Positions 1 to 8,458 of a stretch of DNA of 54,776 nucleotides are shown piece after piece. The position numbers and the translations under genes are program-made. The notes beneath the pieces were generated by a model. That model worked only from the letters and a program-made list of their open reading frames with translations, ran no database searches and was not told the DNA's origin. Origin of the DNA: Candidatus Symbiothrix dinenymphae (GTDB lineage: Bacteria > Bacteroidota > Bacteroidia > Bacteroidales > Azobacteroidaceae); the NCBI GenBank assembly GCA_001417715.1, contig BBRT01000096.1:1-54776 (forward strand), given 5' to 3'. Within the stretch, counting starts at the first letter, position 1. The number at the start of each line of letters is the position of its first letter.

Positions 1-1
1 T

Positions 2-79
2 GTAGGAAAACACAAAATGAAATGGACTTTTGTAGGCGGCAATTTCGCTCTCTTGGGATTTCAATTTACCAAGGTTTGA
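2..79 (+). CDS. 3' end of an upstream gene with carbohydrate-binding-like tail (partial)
   Basis: An open frame enters from outside the window and stops at TGA 77-79. Its last residues (GKHKMKWTFVGGNFALLGF) resemble the C-terminus of the GH127 protein that follows (GKHKVKFTMEGRECALNFLRF). I infer that the upstream gene ends in the same CBM6-like beta-sandwich and belongs to the same glycan locus. Nothing else of the gene is visible. Confidence 0.6.
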   Translation, partial: VGKHKMKWTFVGGNFALLGFQFTKV

Positions 80-115
80 TTAAATAAATAGTATTGCTAA
101 TTAAAAAAAAGTATG

Positions 116-124
116 TATCTTTGC
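116..124 (+). promoter_or_regulatory. Bacteroides-type -7 promoter element for the GH127 gene
   Basis: TATCTTTGC matches the Bacteroidota -7 consensus TAnnTTTG and lies about 60 bases before the GH127 start codon. No clear TTTG is seen at the -33 position. Confidence 0.65.
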
Positions 125-125
125 A

Positions 126-160
126 CCTGCCGACTCGACTTTGCAAACCGCGTCGGCAGG
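126..160 (+). other. Leader hairpin in the GH127 5' UTR
   Basis: CCTGCCGAC at 126-134 is the reverse complement of GTCGGCAGG at 152-160, with a 17-base loop. It starts almost at the predicted transcription start, so the mRNA would begin with a stable stem. No U-run follows, so it is not a typical terminator. A role in mRNA stability or regulator binding is inference. Confidence 0.45.
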
Positions 161-181
161 GTTTATTAAATAAAAAAAAAT

Positions 182-2953
182 ATGAAAAATTTAAAAACAT
201 TCAGAATGTTAGTTAGTTGCCTGCTCCTTGCGCAGACCGCTTTTTCACAACCGGCGATAAAGCCGCTGAACACCCCGAAAATGCAGTATTTTTCGCTTTC
301 GGACGTGCAATTGCTTGACGGCGATTTTAAGCATATTCAGGACATGACGCACAAGTATCTCTTGACGCTTGAACCGGACAGGCTGTGTTCGTGGTTTCGC
401 CGCGAAGCGGGACTGACGCCCAAAGCACTGCCCTATCCGGGTTGGGAATCCGACCACGGATACGTTATACCCGGACACATTCTCGGCTTCTATCTCTCGT
501 CCATGTCCATGATGTATGAAACAAGCGCCGACCCCGAAATCATCAAACGGCTTGAATATACGCTCAGCGAACTCAACGCCTGTCAGGATGCTTCCGGTGA
601 TGGCTATTTGTCGGCGGTTGTCGATGGACGGCAGGTATATAACATCGTTGTGACAGGTGATTATGAAGAAAATACGGGAAATCTTGCAGGAAAAAACGAG
701 CCGACCTATATCATGAATAAAATCCAGCTCGGCTTGTATGGCGTTTATACGAAATGCCACTTGCCGCTTGCCAAAAAAGTGCTTGTCCGCATGACCGACT
801 GGTTTGGCGAAAACGTGCTGAACAAATTGGATGAAGTCGGCGTGCAAAAGATGCTGATATGCGAACATGGCTCGCTGAGCGAATCGTTTATGGATGTTTA
901 TGAACTGACGGGCGACATCAAGTATCGTGACTGGGCTGTGCGGTTGAATGACTACCGGATGCTTATCCCCGCTTCGGAAGGGAGAGATATTCTGGCCGGT
1001 TGGCACGCCAATTGCCAGATACAGAAATTCACCGGTTTTGAGTATGTCTATCGCTTCACCGGCGACAAAAAATACACCGATGCTGCCCAATTTTTCTGGG
1101 AAAGAGTGGTGGCAGACCATACCTGGGCAATGGGTGGCAACAGTACCGGCGAACACTTCTTCGCCAAATCGGAATACGACAACCGGGTGCAACGCAACGG
1201 CGGACCGGAATCGTGCAACTCCGTCAATATGCTCCGCCTGACCGAAGCCTTGTACCAGGATTATGCCAAGCCGGAAATGCTCGACTACTACGAGCGGGTA
1301 TTAATCAACCACCTGCTGGGCGCCTACGAACCGGAACGCGGCATGGTTGCCTACATGACAAAGTTGCAACCGGGTGGTTTCAAAACCTACAGTACTGAAT
1401 ACAACTCGTTCTGGTGTTGCACCGGCACCGGCCTCGAAAGCCCCGCCAAGTTCCAAAAAATGATTTATACCTGCGATAACCGCTCGCTTTACGTCAATCT
1501 TTTTATCCCTTCGACATTGGAATGGAAAGCGAAAGGCGTCACACTCCGGCAGACCACCAAAATTCCCGACGAAGAGCAAACGAGCATCGAACTGCAAATG
1601 AAGAAATCGCAGGCGTTTTCGCTCAAAATAAGGCATCCTTACTGGGTGGAAAGCGGCAAACTGACGGTTACGGTAAACGGAGAAGTACAGAAAATCGTTT
1701 CCACGTCCTCGAAGTTTGTAGAAATCAACCGGAAGTGGAAAAATGGCGACAAAATAGTTGTACAATTGCCTATGCAGCTGAGCGTTACGCCACTCACACC
1801 GTCGCAGAAGTTTGTTTCTTTCGCTTACGGACCGGTTATTTTGGCAGCAGAAATCGATTCGAAGGATTTGGGCAAGAAAGATTATTGGAATGAGCATGAC
1901 AATTGGGGGCTACGGAATACCGTTGCCCACTCCGTTCCGGTGAGGAAAATCTCATCCTTGGAAACCATACTCAACCAAACGAAAAAGGTATCGGCGTCAC
2001 CCCTGACTTTCAAAACGGAAGGCAACTATACGCTGATTCCTTTCAACCGGATTCATTACAGCCGTTATGTTGTTTATTTTCCGGTGGCAATCCGATTTAC
2101 TTCGTCAGCGGCTGTGGAAACGGGTACAATTAGTGTTGTAGCAGCACCCGAATCATATACGGTTTACGGCATGCGATATAGCTATACCGACAAGGACAAT
2201 GTTTCTCAAACCGGACAAACCACCGGAAATAGCATTGTTTTGAATAATCTGCCGTCAGGAACAACCATCCCGGTAAGCGTTTCCTGCAAAGTAGTGCCAA
2301 AAGGCGGCATTGATACAGTATGGATTGACAGCAAGGTGGATGTGCAAACAATAACCCAGGTAGCGTTTGACAATTACTTGAACGAAACACGAATGTTTCC
2401 TGACCCGGTATATAACACAACAGCTCTTATGGGTACTCTTGGCGTTATTCAAATTCCTCACATTCTCTCGGCTGCCCAACCGTGCGAATTTCCCGGAGGC
2501 GATTTCGACTATGGCGGAGATGGAAAGGCTTGGTTTAAAAACGGTCGAAATGCATCAGGCGTAGCCGTGGAATATAGAGCGGAGCGGGGCGATCCCGGCT
2601 GTAATGTTTATGTTGGCGATGCCCCTCTTGTGAATGGTTATGTTAGAAAAAATGATATCGCCGGTGCATCTTCCGGTGACTGGGTTGTTTATACCATTGA
2701 GGTACAAGACCCCGGTGAGTATAAAGTTGAATTTGCTGTTTCTACGCCTCTAACAGAATCCGGAGCTATCGTCACTTTTGATGCATTGGATTATACCGGT
2801 GTCGTTACATTTCCCCCAACCCCTGCTTGGAATGTTCCCGAATGGTCTGCACTAAGAGTACCGATATATTTTAGCGCCGGAAAACACAAGGTTAAATTCA
2901 CAATGGAAGGACGAGAGTGCGCTTTGAATTTCTTGCGGTTTACGAAGATATAA
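182..2953 (+). CDS. Glycoside hydrolase family 127 (DUF1680), beta-L-arabinofuranosidase-like, with C-terminal CBM6-like domain
   Basis: Exported protein of 923 aa with a signal peptide ending near residue 22 (AFSQ). The (alpha/alpha)6 catalytic domain spans roughly residues 35-560. The residues expected for the family's zinc-cysteine centre are present: Glu324 (GEHF, likely acid/base), Glu343 and Cys345 (ESC), and Cys412-Cys413 (WCC), the first being the expected nucleophile. The known activity of GH127 is removal of beta-L-arabinofuranose; related DUF1680 families act on other pentose linkages, so the substrate is not fixed. Residues about 770-923 form a CBM6-like sandwich (DWVVYTIEVQDPGEYKVEF) matching the tail of the preceding gene. 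It is the first full gene of a glycan-degrading run on this strand. Confidence 0.88.
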   Translation: MKNLKTFRMLVSCLLLAQTAFSQPAIKPLNTPKMQYFSLSDVQLLDGDFKHIQDMTHKYLLTLEPDRLCSWFRREAGLTPKALPYPGWESDHGYVIPGHILGFYLSSMSMMYETSADPEIIKRLEYTLSELNACQDASGDGYLSAVVDGRQVYNIVVTGDYEENTGNLAGKNEPTYIMNKIQLGLYGVYTKCHLPLAKKVLVRMTDWFGENVLNKLDEVGVQKMLICEHGSLSESFMDVYELTGDIKYRDWAVRLNDYRMLIPASEGRDILAGWHANCQIQKFTGFEYVYRFTGDKKYTDAAQFFWERVVADHTWAMGGNSTGEHFFAKSEYDNRVQRNGGPESCNSVNMLRLTEALYQDYAKPEMLDYYERVLINHLLGAYEPERGMVAYMTKLQPGGFKTYSTEYNSFWCCTGTGLESPAKFQKMIYTCDNRSLYVNLFIPSTLEWKAKGVTLRQTTKIPDEEQTSIELQMKKSQAFSLKIRHPYWVESGKLTVTVNGEVQKIVSTSSKFVEINRKWKNGDKIVVQLPMQLSVTPLTPSQKFVSFAYGPVILAAEIDSKDLGKKDYWNEHDNWGLRNTVAHSVPVRKISSLETILNQTKKVSASPLTFKTEGNYTLIPFNRIHYSRYVVYFPVAIRFTSSAAVETGTISVVAAPESYTVYGMRYSYTDKDNVSQTGQTTGNSIVLNNLPSGTTIPVSVSCKVVPKGGIDTVWIDSKVDVQTITQVAFDNYLNETRMFPDPVYNTTALMGTLGVIQIPHILSAAQPCEFPGGDFDYGGDGKAWFKNGRNASGVAVEYRAERGDPGCNVYVGDAPLVNGYVRKNDIAGASSGDWVVYTIEVQDPGEYKVEFAVSTPLTESGAIVTFDALDYTGVVTFPPTPAWNVPEWSALRVPIYFSAGKHKVKFTMEGRECALNFLRFTKI

Positions 2954-2970
2954 ATTTCATATATAAATAA

Positions 2971-2998
2971 TAAATAAATAAATAAATAAATAAATAAA
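2971..2998 (+). repeat. Tetranucleotide repeat (TAAA)x7
   Basis: Seven perfect TAAA units fill most of the gap between the GH127 stop and the start at 3010, ending 11 bases before the next ATG. Because it sits in the ribosome-loading region, copy-number change could alter translation of the downstream lipoprotein. No variation can be seen in a single sequence. Confidence 0.75.
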
Positions 2999-3009
2999 GA
3001 ATTAAGAAA

Positions 3010-4026
3010 ATGAAAAAATTTTGGACAGTAGTAATGTGTGCGGTTGTCATGATAACCGTTTATTCGTGCGGAATAACAAGGCATTCGCGCGGACAGAGTA
3101 AAAATGCGCCTGTTTCGGTGATTTTCGATACGGATATCGGACCCGACTATGGTGATGTGGGTGCATTGACCATCCTTCATGCGCTGGCAGATAGTGGCGA
3201 TATCAAGATATTGGCGACTATTGCGTGCAATATGTTTGAATTGTCTGCTCCCTGTATTGATTTGATAAATCGCTATTATGGACGCCCTGATATTCCTATT
3301 GGTGCCCCACTCATAGGACCGAACAAGGCAGATGTCGGACATGATAAATCGTGGACGAAAGCGTTGGTAGATAAATACCCCCACCAACTAAAATCGTCTG
3401 CCGATGCCGAAGACGCTGTGAAGGTCTATCGTCGGGTGCTTGCTGCCCAGCCGGACACTTCGGTAGCGATAGTCACAAGCGGCTTTTTTACAAATCTCGG
3501 CGCGTTGCTGCAATCGAAGCCTGACCAATACAGTCCTCTGGACGGCAAACAATTGGTTGCCAAGAAGGTGAAATTTTTGTCCTCTATGGCGGGAGCATTT
3601 CCCTCAGGACGTGAATACAATGTTTATGTGGATCCGCCTGCTTCGGTGATTGTATTTGAGCAGTGGCCTACGCGCATTATTTTCAGTGGCTACGAGATAG
3701 GGTTTAAAATACCCAGTGGCGACCGCCTTGTTGCCACCGCCAACATTCATTCCCCTTGCTATGAATCTTATTTTGTATGCTCCCAAGACCGTGTAAGAAG
3801 TCCTTATTTAGGATTAAGTTGGGACCAAACATCTGTTCTCGTTGCTGCACGCGGTGTTGACAGGTATTTCAACTCGGTAAAAGGGAAGGCCACCATCGCC
3901 CCAAACGGCGACAACGGCTGGGTGGACGACCCCAACGGAAAACACGAATACCTGACATGGAAAGCCACCCCTGAAGAACTGACAAAAGTGATAGAGGACT
4001 TGATGTTGCACGAACCGATGAAGTAG
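3010..4026 (+). CDS. Divergent nucleoside-hydrolase-family lipoprotein
   Basis: A 338-aa protein with a lipoprotein signal (VYSCG, Cys20). The body has the inosine/uridine-preferring nucleoside hydrolase fold: VIFDTDIGPDYGDVGAL at 37-53 corresponds to the family's DTDxGxDD calcium/ribose site, and SWDQTSVL near residue 277 corresponds to the late conserved Asp. The second Asp of the usual DD pair is Tyr47, with Asp49 two residues later, so the metal site is altered. Family members cleave N-glycosidic bonds of nucleosides. As an exported lipoprotein among glycoside hydrolases this one may act on a glycoside, which is inference. It follows GH127 after 56 bases and probably shares its transcript. 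Confidence 0.75.
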   Translation: MKKFWTVVMCAVVMITVYSCGITRHSRGQSKNAPVSVIFDTDIGPDYGDVGALTILHALADSGDIKILATIACNMFELSAPCIDLINRYYGRPDIPIGAPLIGPNKADVGHDKSWTKALVDKYPHQLKSSADAEDAVKVYRRVLAAQPDTSVAIVTSGFFTNLGALLQSKPDQYSPLDGKQLVAKKVKFLSSMAGAFPSGREYNVYVDPPASVIVFEQWPTRIIFSGYEIGFKIPSGDRLVATANIHSPCYESYFVCSQDRVRSPYLGLSWDQTSVLVAARGVDRYFNSVKGKATIAPNGDNGWVDDPNGKHEYLTWKATPEELTKVIEDLMLHEPMK

Positions 4027-4031
4027 TATGA

Positions 4032-4063
4032 TTTGTATTTAATATAATTTTACTTACCTTTGC
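4032..4063 (+). promoter_or_regulatory. Bacteroides-type -33/-7 promoter for the GH2 gene
   Basis: TTTG at 4032-4035 and TACCTTTGC at 4055-4063 are separated by 19 bases, the expected spacing for the Bacteroides sigma factor. The GH2 start codon is 37 bases downstream, so the GH2, oxidoreductase and DUF1080 genes can be transcribed separately from GH127. Confidence 0.72.
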
Positions 4064-4100
4064 AGCAGCAATTAAATTATATACGACAATCATAAAACAA

Positions 4101-7100
4101 ATGATTTACATAGTGAAAAAGTTAAGTATTTTATTTTTAATGACAATCGGCTGTTTGTCGGCATTTTCGCAATCGGCAGGTCGTAAGACCCTACCGATTA
4201 TGAAAGCTTGGAACTTGTGGCAGGATTCGTCCGCCACCTGGCAAAACGACTCATTGTATTTGCCGGAAAACATTGATTTGCCAGACTTGGCACTGAAGGC
4301 ACCGGAACCTACGGGCGGCTGGAACATATTAGACAAACTCCCGAAAGATGGTGTCAAGGTGGATTTACCCGCATTGGTGGAGGAATATTTCACGCCGGAC
4401 GGGAAAATCACCACCTACCTTCCCGGCGTATATTGGTTCTGGAAAGACATCAATATCCCTGCCGACTGGAAAGGAAAAACCGTTCAATTAAAGATAGAAA
4501 GCGCCCGACTGCGTATTGAAATTTTCGTCAATGCCACGCTTGTCGGATATGATATTGTGGGTGACGTGCCATACAGTTGCCTTTTAACGAGCGCGCTACA
4601 CTACGGCAAACGCAACCGCATTGCCATCCGCGTGACAAATCCGGGTGGTAATCAACGCGGCTGGGAAGATTACGGGGCAGTAAGTTGGGGCAATTATCTG
4701 CTTCCGGCTTCCCGCAATTTCGGGGGCATCAACGGGAAAGTGGAGCTCGTCGCCACCGATAATACCTATATAGACGATATTTTTGTCCGAAATCTACGCA
4801 CACCGGATTACAGGAGCATCGAAGTCCGTAGTACCATCAACAATCACCGGACAACGGCTCTTAACGCCCGAATAAACTATGAAATTTTGCCCGCTGCAGG
4901 TGGTGCTGCAATTTATACCGGCACAGAGGAACTGTCGATTCCGGCAGGAAATGAGCCGATTTTGGTCAAGAAGCAGATAACTTGTCCGGACGCGGTGCTG
5001 TGGAATATAGAGACGCCGACGTTGTACGTCTGCAAGGTGACGCTTACAGGTCAAACAGCCGGTCAAGCCGGACAGACCCCGATTGATGTGACCAACCAAC
5101 GATTCGGCTTCAGGGTATTTGAAGTCAGCATCGCGGAAGGCGAAACGCAAGCGCACTATTTTATCAACGGGAAACGGATGATTTTCAAAGGAGGTATCGA
5201 CTTTGGCTACTACGCCTTTACGGGCTATCCCACAGAAGAAATGGCTCTCAAAAGCGTCTTGGCGGCTAAGTCTATCGGGCAAAACGCGTTCACTTTCCAC
5301 CGACGTATCGGATATCCGATTGTTCTGGACAAAGCCGACGAAAGAGGTTTGTTCCTGCACGAAGAACCCGGCGGCTTACATACCGGCGGTCAAGGCTACG
5401 ATGTATCGGCAACCTCCTTTTCGGCAGCATTGATGCACGAAAAAGCTCGGCGGATGGTTCTTCGCGACCGCAACCACCCCAGCCTTATCATATATTGCCT
5501 CAGCAACGAGGACAATACCTGGACTCCGTTGCGGCAGCAAGTGATGGAAGAAATCAACCGACTGGACGACACCCGGCTTGTGTTCAACTCGTCCGGCGGA
5601 TATATTGGCGGAAATAGTAGCGGATATGGACTGTTCATACAACATATCCGACCGTATGAGAGCCATATCCGACCGGATTTTACCGATAACCATACCGTGG
5701 GCGCCGCCGCTTTTTTCGACGAAGCCGACTTTAATATGCACGACCCGATAGACGGCAACGCAAACATTTTGTATTGGGGAGAAGTCAAGTGCTATTCGGG
5801 ACCTGACAATTGGTATGAAACAGGAAAGATGTTCCATGAAATCAAAAAAGCGAAAGGGGCGGCTTACAAAGGATATAATTACAGCCACTACCTTGCTCCC
5901 GGACAAAAAACAGAAGCGTTTTTCGCAAAACATCGCATGGCGAACAGTGGTAGCGGCGTGATTCGCACACCCGGCGATATTTCCAAAGCCGCCGGCAGCG
6001 GAAAAATGTATAACGACGCTCGGAATGCACAGAACATCATGTCATACAACCAGGCGGACGGCTATGCCATCAATGCATGGAGTGGCGGCAACGGACTGGA
6101 AGGAAACAGCGGCTGGTATTCCGGCCTCGTTGATGACGCCCGAAACGTAAGAGGTGACACATCCATCTACGCCTACTACATTAGACCCTTGCAAATCGTG
6201 ATACAACGACGAACCGTTATATCCTACGGAGAAACAGGCGGCAAAACATTTTCCGCATCGGGAAAACCGGCGTTCCGTATCAAACTCATCAATCAGGGCA
6301 TCCTTCCTGCCGGAAATTACAAGCTTGTGCTGAAACTCAAAGACGGTGCAGGCGTCTATGACGACAGTTACCGGAAAGAAATCCCCGTACAGGTGACCGG
6401 AGGCAATGTATATGCGCAGGACATCTATGCCAATTATATCATCGAACTGAAAGAAACCCTTCGAGGCGGTTTCGTGACGCTGGAAGGCGAGTTGTTCAAT
6501 ACAAGGAATGAAAAAGTTACAGACGGCGCGGAACAGATTCTGCTGACAAACCGACCAAGTTTCAAGGACAATTTCAACGGATTGACAGGCGAGGTCTATG
6601 ACTGGCCCGCAGCCCGGAAGGCACTCGAAAACGCGCATGCCGCCGTAACGGACTTCGACCCGGCAAAAGCAAGTCACTATATCGCAGCGGCAGGCAATCC
6701 GGACAACGGAACCTTGGACGCGATGCTGTCCAAAGTGAAAGACAACGGCACCACCTTATTGGTGAAATTGGATTCCATCTGGGCAAAAAAATTAAAAGAA
6801 AAAGGCGTATTATCGACGGCTGTCACCGAATGGGGTGCTCCGCAAAGCGGTCACTGGGTCGGCAATGGCTTTGGGTATATAGACTACTTTGTTGGTCCCA
6901 CCGGACTGTTGAATCGCCGGACAATCGGCACGAACGGTTGGGAAGTTCCCGGCAATCCCAATGGTTTTTATCCGTTTGAAAGCGACTATCCGACGCACGT
7001 TTTCGGCACGTATGTGGCGCGACCGGATATTTTTCGGGTACTCATCGGAACAATCGACTACGGCAAGGGCACAATCATCCTTGCCCCAACCTATCCGGTT

Positions 7101-7163
7101 GACGGCAAACATCCGTTGAACGACCTGCTGTTCTATAATATGCTCAGCATGAAGATAAAATAG
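4101..7163 (+). CDS. Exported glycoside hydrolase family 2 protein
   Basis: A 1020-aa protein with a signal peptide (cleavage near FSQS). The N-terminal sugar-binding sandwich (about 80-220) includes GYDIVGDVPYSCLL and GVYWFWKDINIP. An immunoglobulin-like domain follows (about 225-340), then a TIM barrel (about 350-620). In LIIYCLSNEDNT, Glu470 after Asn is the expected acid/base; Glu561 in YWGEVK is a candidate nucleophile. The region after residue 680 contains a second Ig-like domain and a C-terminal extension of about 250 aa rather than the usual short LacZ end. Members are beta-galactosidases, glucuronidases or mannosidases; specificity cannot be read from sequence. Stop is 24 bases before the oxidoreductase start. 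Confidence 0.85.
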   Translation: MIYIVKKLSILFLMTIGCLSAFSQSAGRKTLPIMKAWNLWQDSSATWQNDSLYLPENIDLPDLALKAPEPTGGWNILDKLPKDGVKVDLPALVEEYFTPDGKITTYLPGVYWFWKDINIPADWKGKTVQLKIESARLRIEIFVNATLVGYDIVGDVPYSCLLTSALHYGKRNRIAIRVTNPGGNQRGWEDYGAVSWGNYLLPASRNFGGINGKVELVATDNTYIDDIFVRNLRTPDYRSIEVRSTINNHRTTALNARINYEILPAAGGAAIYTGTEELSIPAGNEPILVKKQITCPDAVLWNIETPTLYVCKVTLTGQTAGQAGQTPIDVTNQRFGFRVFEVSIAEGETQAHYFINGKRMIFKGGIDFGYYAFTGYPTEEMALKSVLAAKSIGQNAFTFHRRIGYPIVLDKADERGLFLHEEPGGLHTGGQGYDVSATSFSAALMHEKARRMVLRDRNHPSLIIYCLSNEDNTWTPLRQQVMEEINRLDDTRLVFNSSGGYIGGNSSGYGLFIQHIRPYESHIRPDFTDNHTVGAAAFFDEADFNMHDPIDGNANILYWGEVKCYSGPDNWYETGKMFHEIKKAKGAAYKGYNYSHYLAPGQKTEAFFAKHRMANSGSGVIRTPGDISKAAGSGKMYNDARNAQNIMSYNQADGYAINAWSGGNGLEGNSGWYSGLVDDARNVRGDTSIYAYYIRPLQIVIQRRTVISYGETGGKTFSASGKPAFRIKLINQGILPAGNYKLVLKLKDGAGVYDDSYRKEIPVQVTGGNVYAQDIYANYIIELKETLRGGFVTLEGELFNTRNEKVTDGAEQILLTNRPSFKDNFNGLTGEVYDWPAARKALENAHAAVTDFDPAKASHYIAAAGNPDNGTLDAMLSKVKDNGTTLLVKLDSIWAKKLKEKGVLSTAVTEWGAPQSGHWVGNGFGYIDYFVGPTGLLNRRTIGTNGWEVPGNPNGFYPFESDYPTHVFGTYVARPDIFRVLIGTIDYGKGTIILAPTYPVDGKHPLNDLLFYNMLSMKIK

Positions 7164-7187
7164 AAAAGTAGAATTAAAAAAATAAAT

Positions 7188-8444
7188 ATGAAACAGAGCA
7201 GAAGAGAATTTCTAAAAACAGCAGGCTGTTTTACAGCCTTGAGCATTGTCCCGAGACACGTACTCGGACAGGGCTTTATCGCACCCAGCGACCAATTGAC
7301 AAAAGGGATTATCGGCGTGGGCGGCATGGGGCGCGGGCATGTCAATTACGACGGAACGCGCTTGGTGGCGGTCTGCGATGTGGACAAAAACCATTTGGCG
7401 TTAGGTCAAAAATTAGTAGCGGATAAAATCGCCGCCTACCACGATTTTCGCGATCTCATCTTGGATAAGAATGTGGATATTGTCCATATTGCCACCCCTC
7501 CGCATTGGCACGGCATCATGTCTGTGGAAGCAGCCAAGGCAGGCAAAGACATCTTTTGCGAAAAACCAATGACGCGCACCATCGGCGAAGGCAAACGAGT
7601 GGCAGAAGCCGTCAAACAGTATGGACGGATGTTCCGCCTCCACACATGGTTCCGTTTTAAAGACCCGTTTTATGGTTTGGGAACGCCCGTAAAACCCCTG
7701 AAAAAATTAGTGCAAAGCGGACTGCTCGGTGGACCGCTGAAAGTAACCATCAGCAAACACACCGGCTTCGACTGGAAATTTTACTGGACAGGAAAAGAAT
7801 ACCTCGAACCACAACCCATTCCCGCCGAATTGGATTATGATATGTGGTTAGGACCGGCACCCTACAAGCCCTACAACGCCCACAGGGTACACCAAACGTT
7901 TCGCGGCTATTGGGATTACGACGGCGGCGGCTTGGGCGATATGGGGCAACATTATATTGACCCCGTGCAATATATATTGGGTAAAGACCACACCAGTCCC
8001 GTGAAAGTGGAAGTGGATGCCCCGCAGCAACATCCGGATGCGGTAGGTACTTGGCGTTCCATCACCTACACCTACGATGACGGCTGCCAAATCGTGCTCT
8101 GGGGCGGTGATTTCGGAAACCCCGATACCCCTTATATTGCAGGAACGAGAGGAAATGTGTACAAGAATTTTGTTTGCGACATTCCCGACTGGGAGAAAAA
8201 ATTAGCCGGTTTTCCCGAACCCGAACCGCAGGTTGGGGATTTCATCGAAAGCGTGAAAACCCGCAAACCATTTGCCCTGAATGAGCAAAACGGCTTCCGG
8301 TCGTCAACGATAGTCAACTTGGGTGTGGTGGCATTGCGCTTAAATCGCACGCTGCATTTCGACCCCGTGAAACTGGAATTTATTAACGACGAAGCGGCTA
8401 ATCGACTGTTGAATCAGCCGATGCGCGCGCCGTGGAACATTTAA
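7188..8444 (+). CDS. Tat-exported Gfo/Idh/MocA family oxidoreductase
   Basis: A 418-aa NAD(P)-dependent sugar dehydrogenase-type protein. The N-terminus SRREFLK followed by a hydrophobic stretch is a twin-arginine export signal, which fits a protein exported with its dinucleotide bound. The Rossmann glycine motif GVGGMG is at 43-48 and the family EKP motif at 125-127. The C-terminal alpha/beta domain includes GGGLGDMGQHYID. It ends 14 bases before the DUF1080 start. In gut Bacteroidota, exported members of this family oxidise the C3 hydroxyl of glycosides and DUF1080 proteins then cleave the 3-keto sugar, so the pairing here suggests that oxidative route. That function is inferred from neighbourhood. 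Confidence 0.87.
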   Translation: MKQSRREFLKTAGCFTALSIVPRHVLGQGFIAPSDQLTKGIIGVGGMGRGHVNYDGTRLVAVCDVDKNHLALGQKLVADKIAAYHDFRDLILDKNVDIVHIATPPHWHGIMSVEAAKAGKDIFCEKPMTRTIGEGKRVAEAVKQYGRMFRLHTWFRFKDPFYGLGTPVKPLKKLVQSGLLGGPLKVTISKHTGFDWKFYWTGKEYLEPQPIPAELDYDMWLGPAPYKPYNAHRVHQTFRGYWDYDGGGLGDMGQHYIDPVQYILGKDHTSPVKVEVDAPQQHPDAVGTWRSITYTYDDGCQIVLWGGDFGNPDTPYIAGTRGNVYKNFVCDIPDWEKKLAGFPEPEPQVGDFIESVKTRKPFALNEQNGFRSSTIVNLGVVALRLNRTLHFDPVKLEFINDEAANRLLNQPMRAPWNI

Positions 8445-8458
8445 AATCACAGAATTTT

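Noticed and set aside
245..1192. Long open frame on the - strand opposite the GH127 gene
   Set aside because: It lies entirely antisense to a gene with intact catalytic motifs and has no recognisable domain or promoter.
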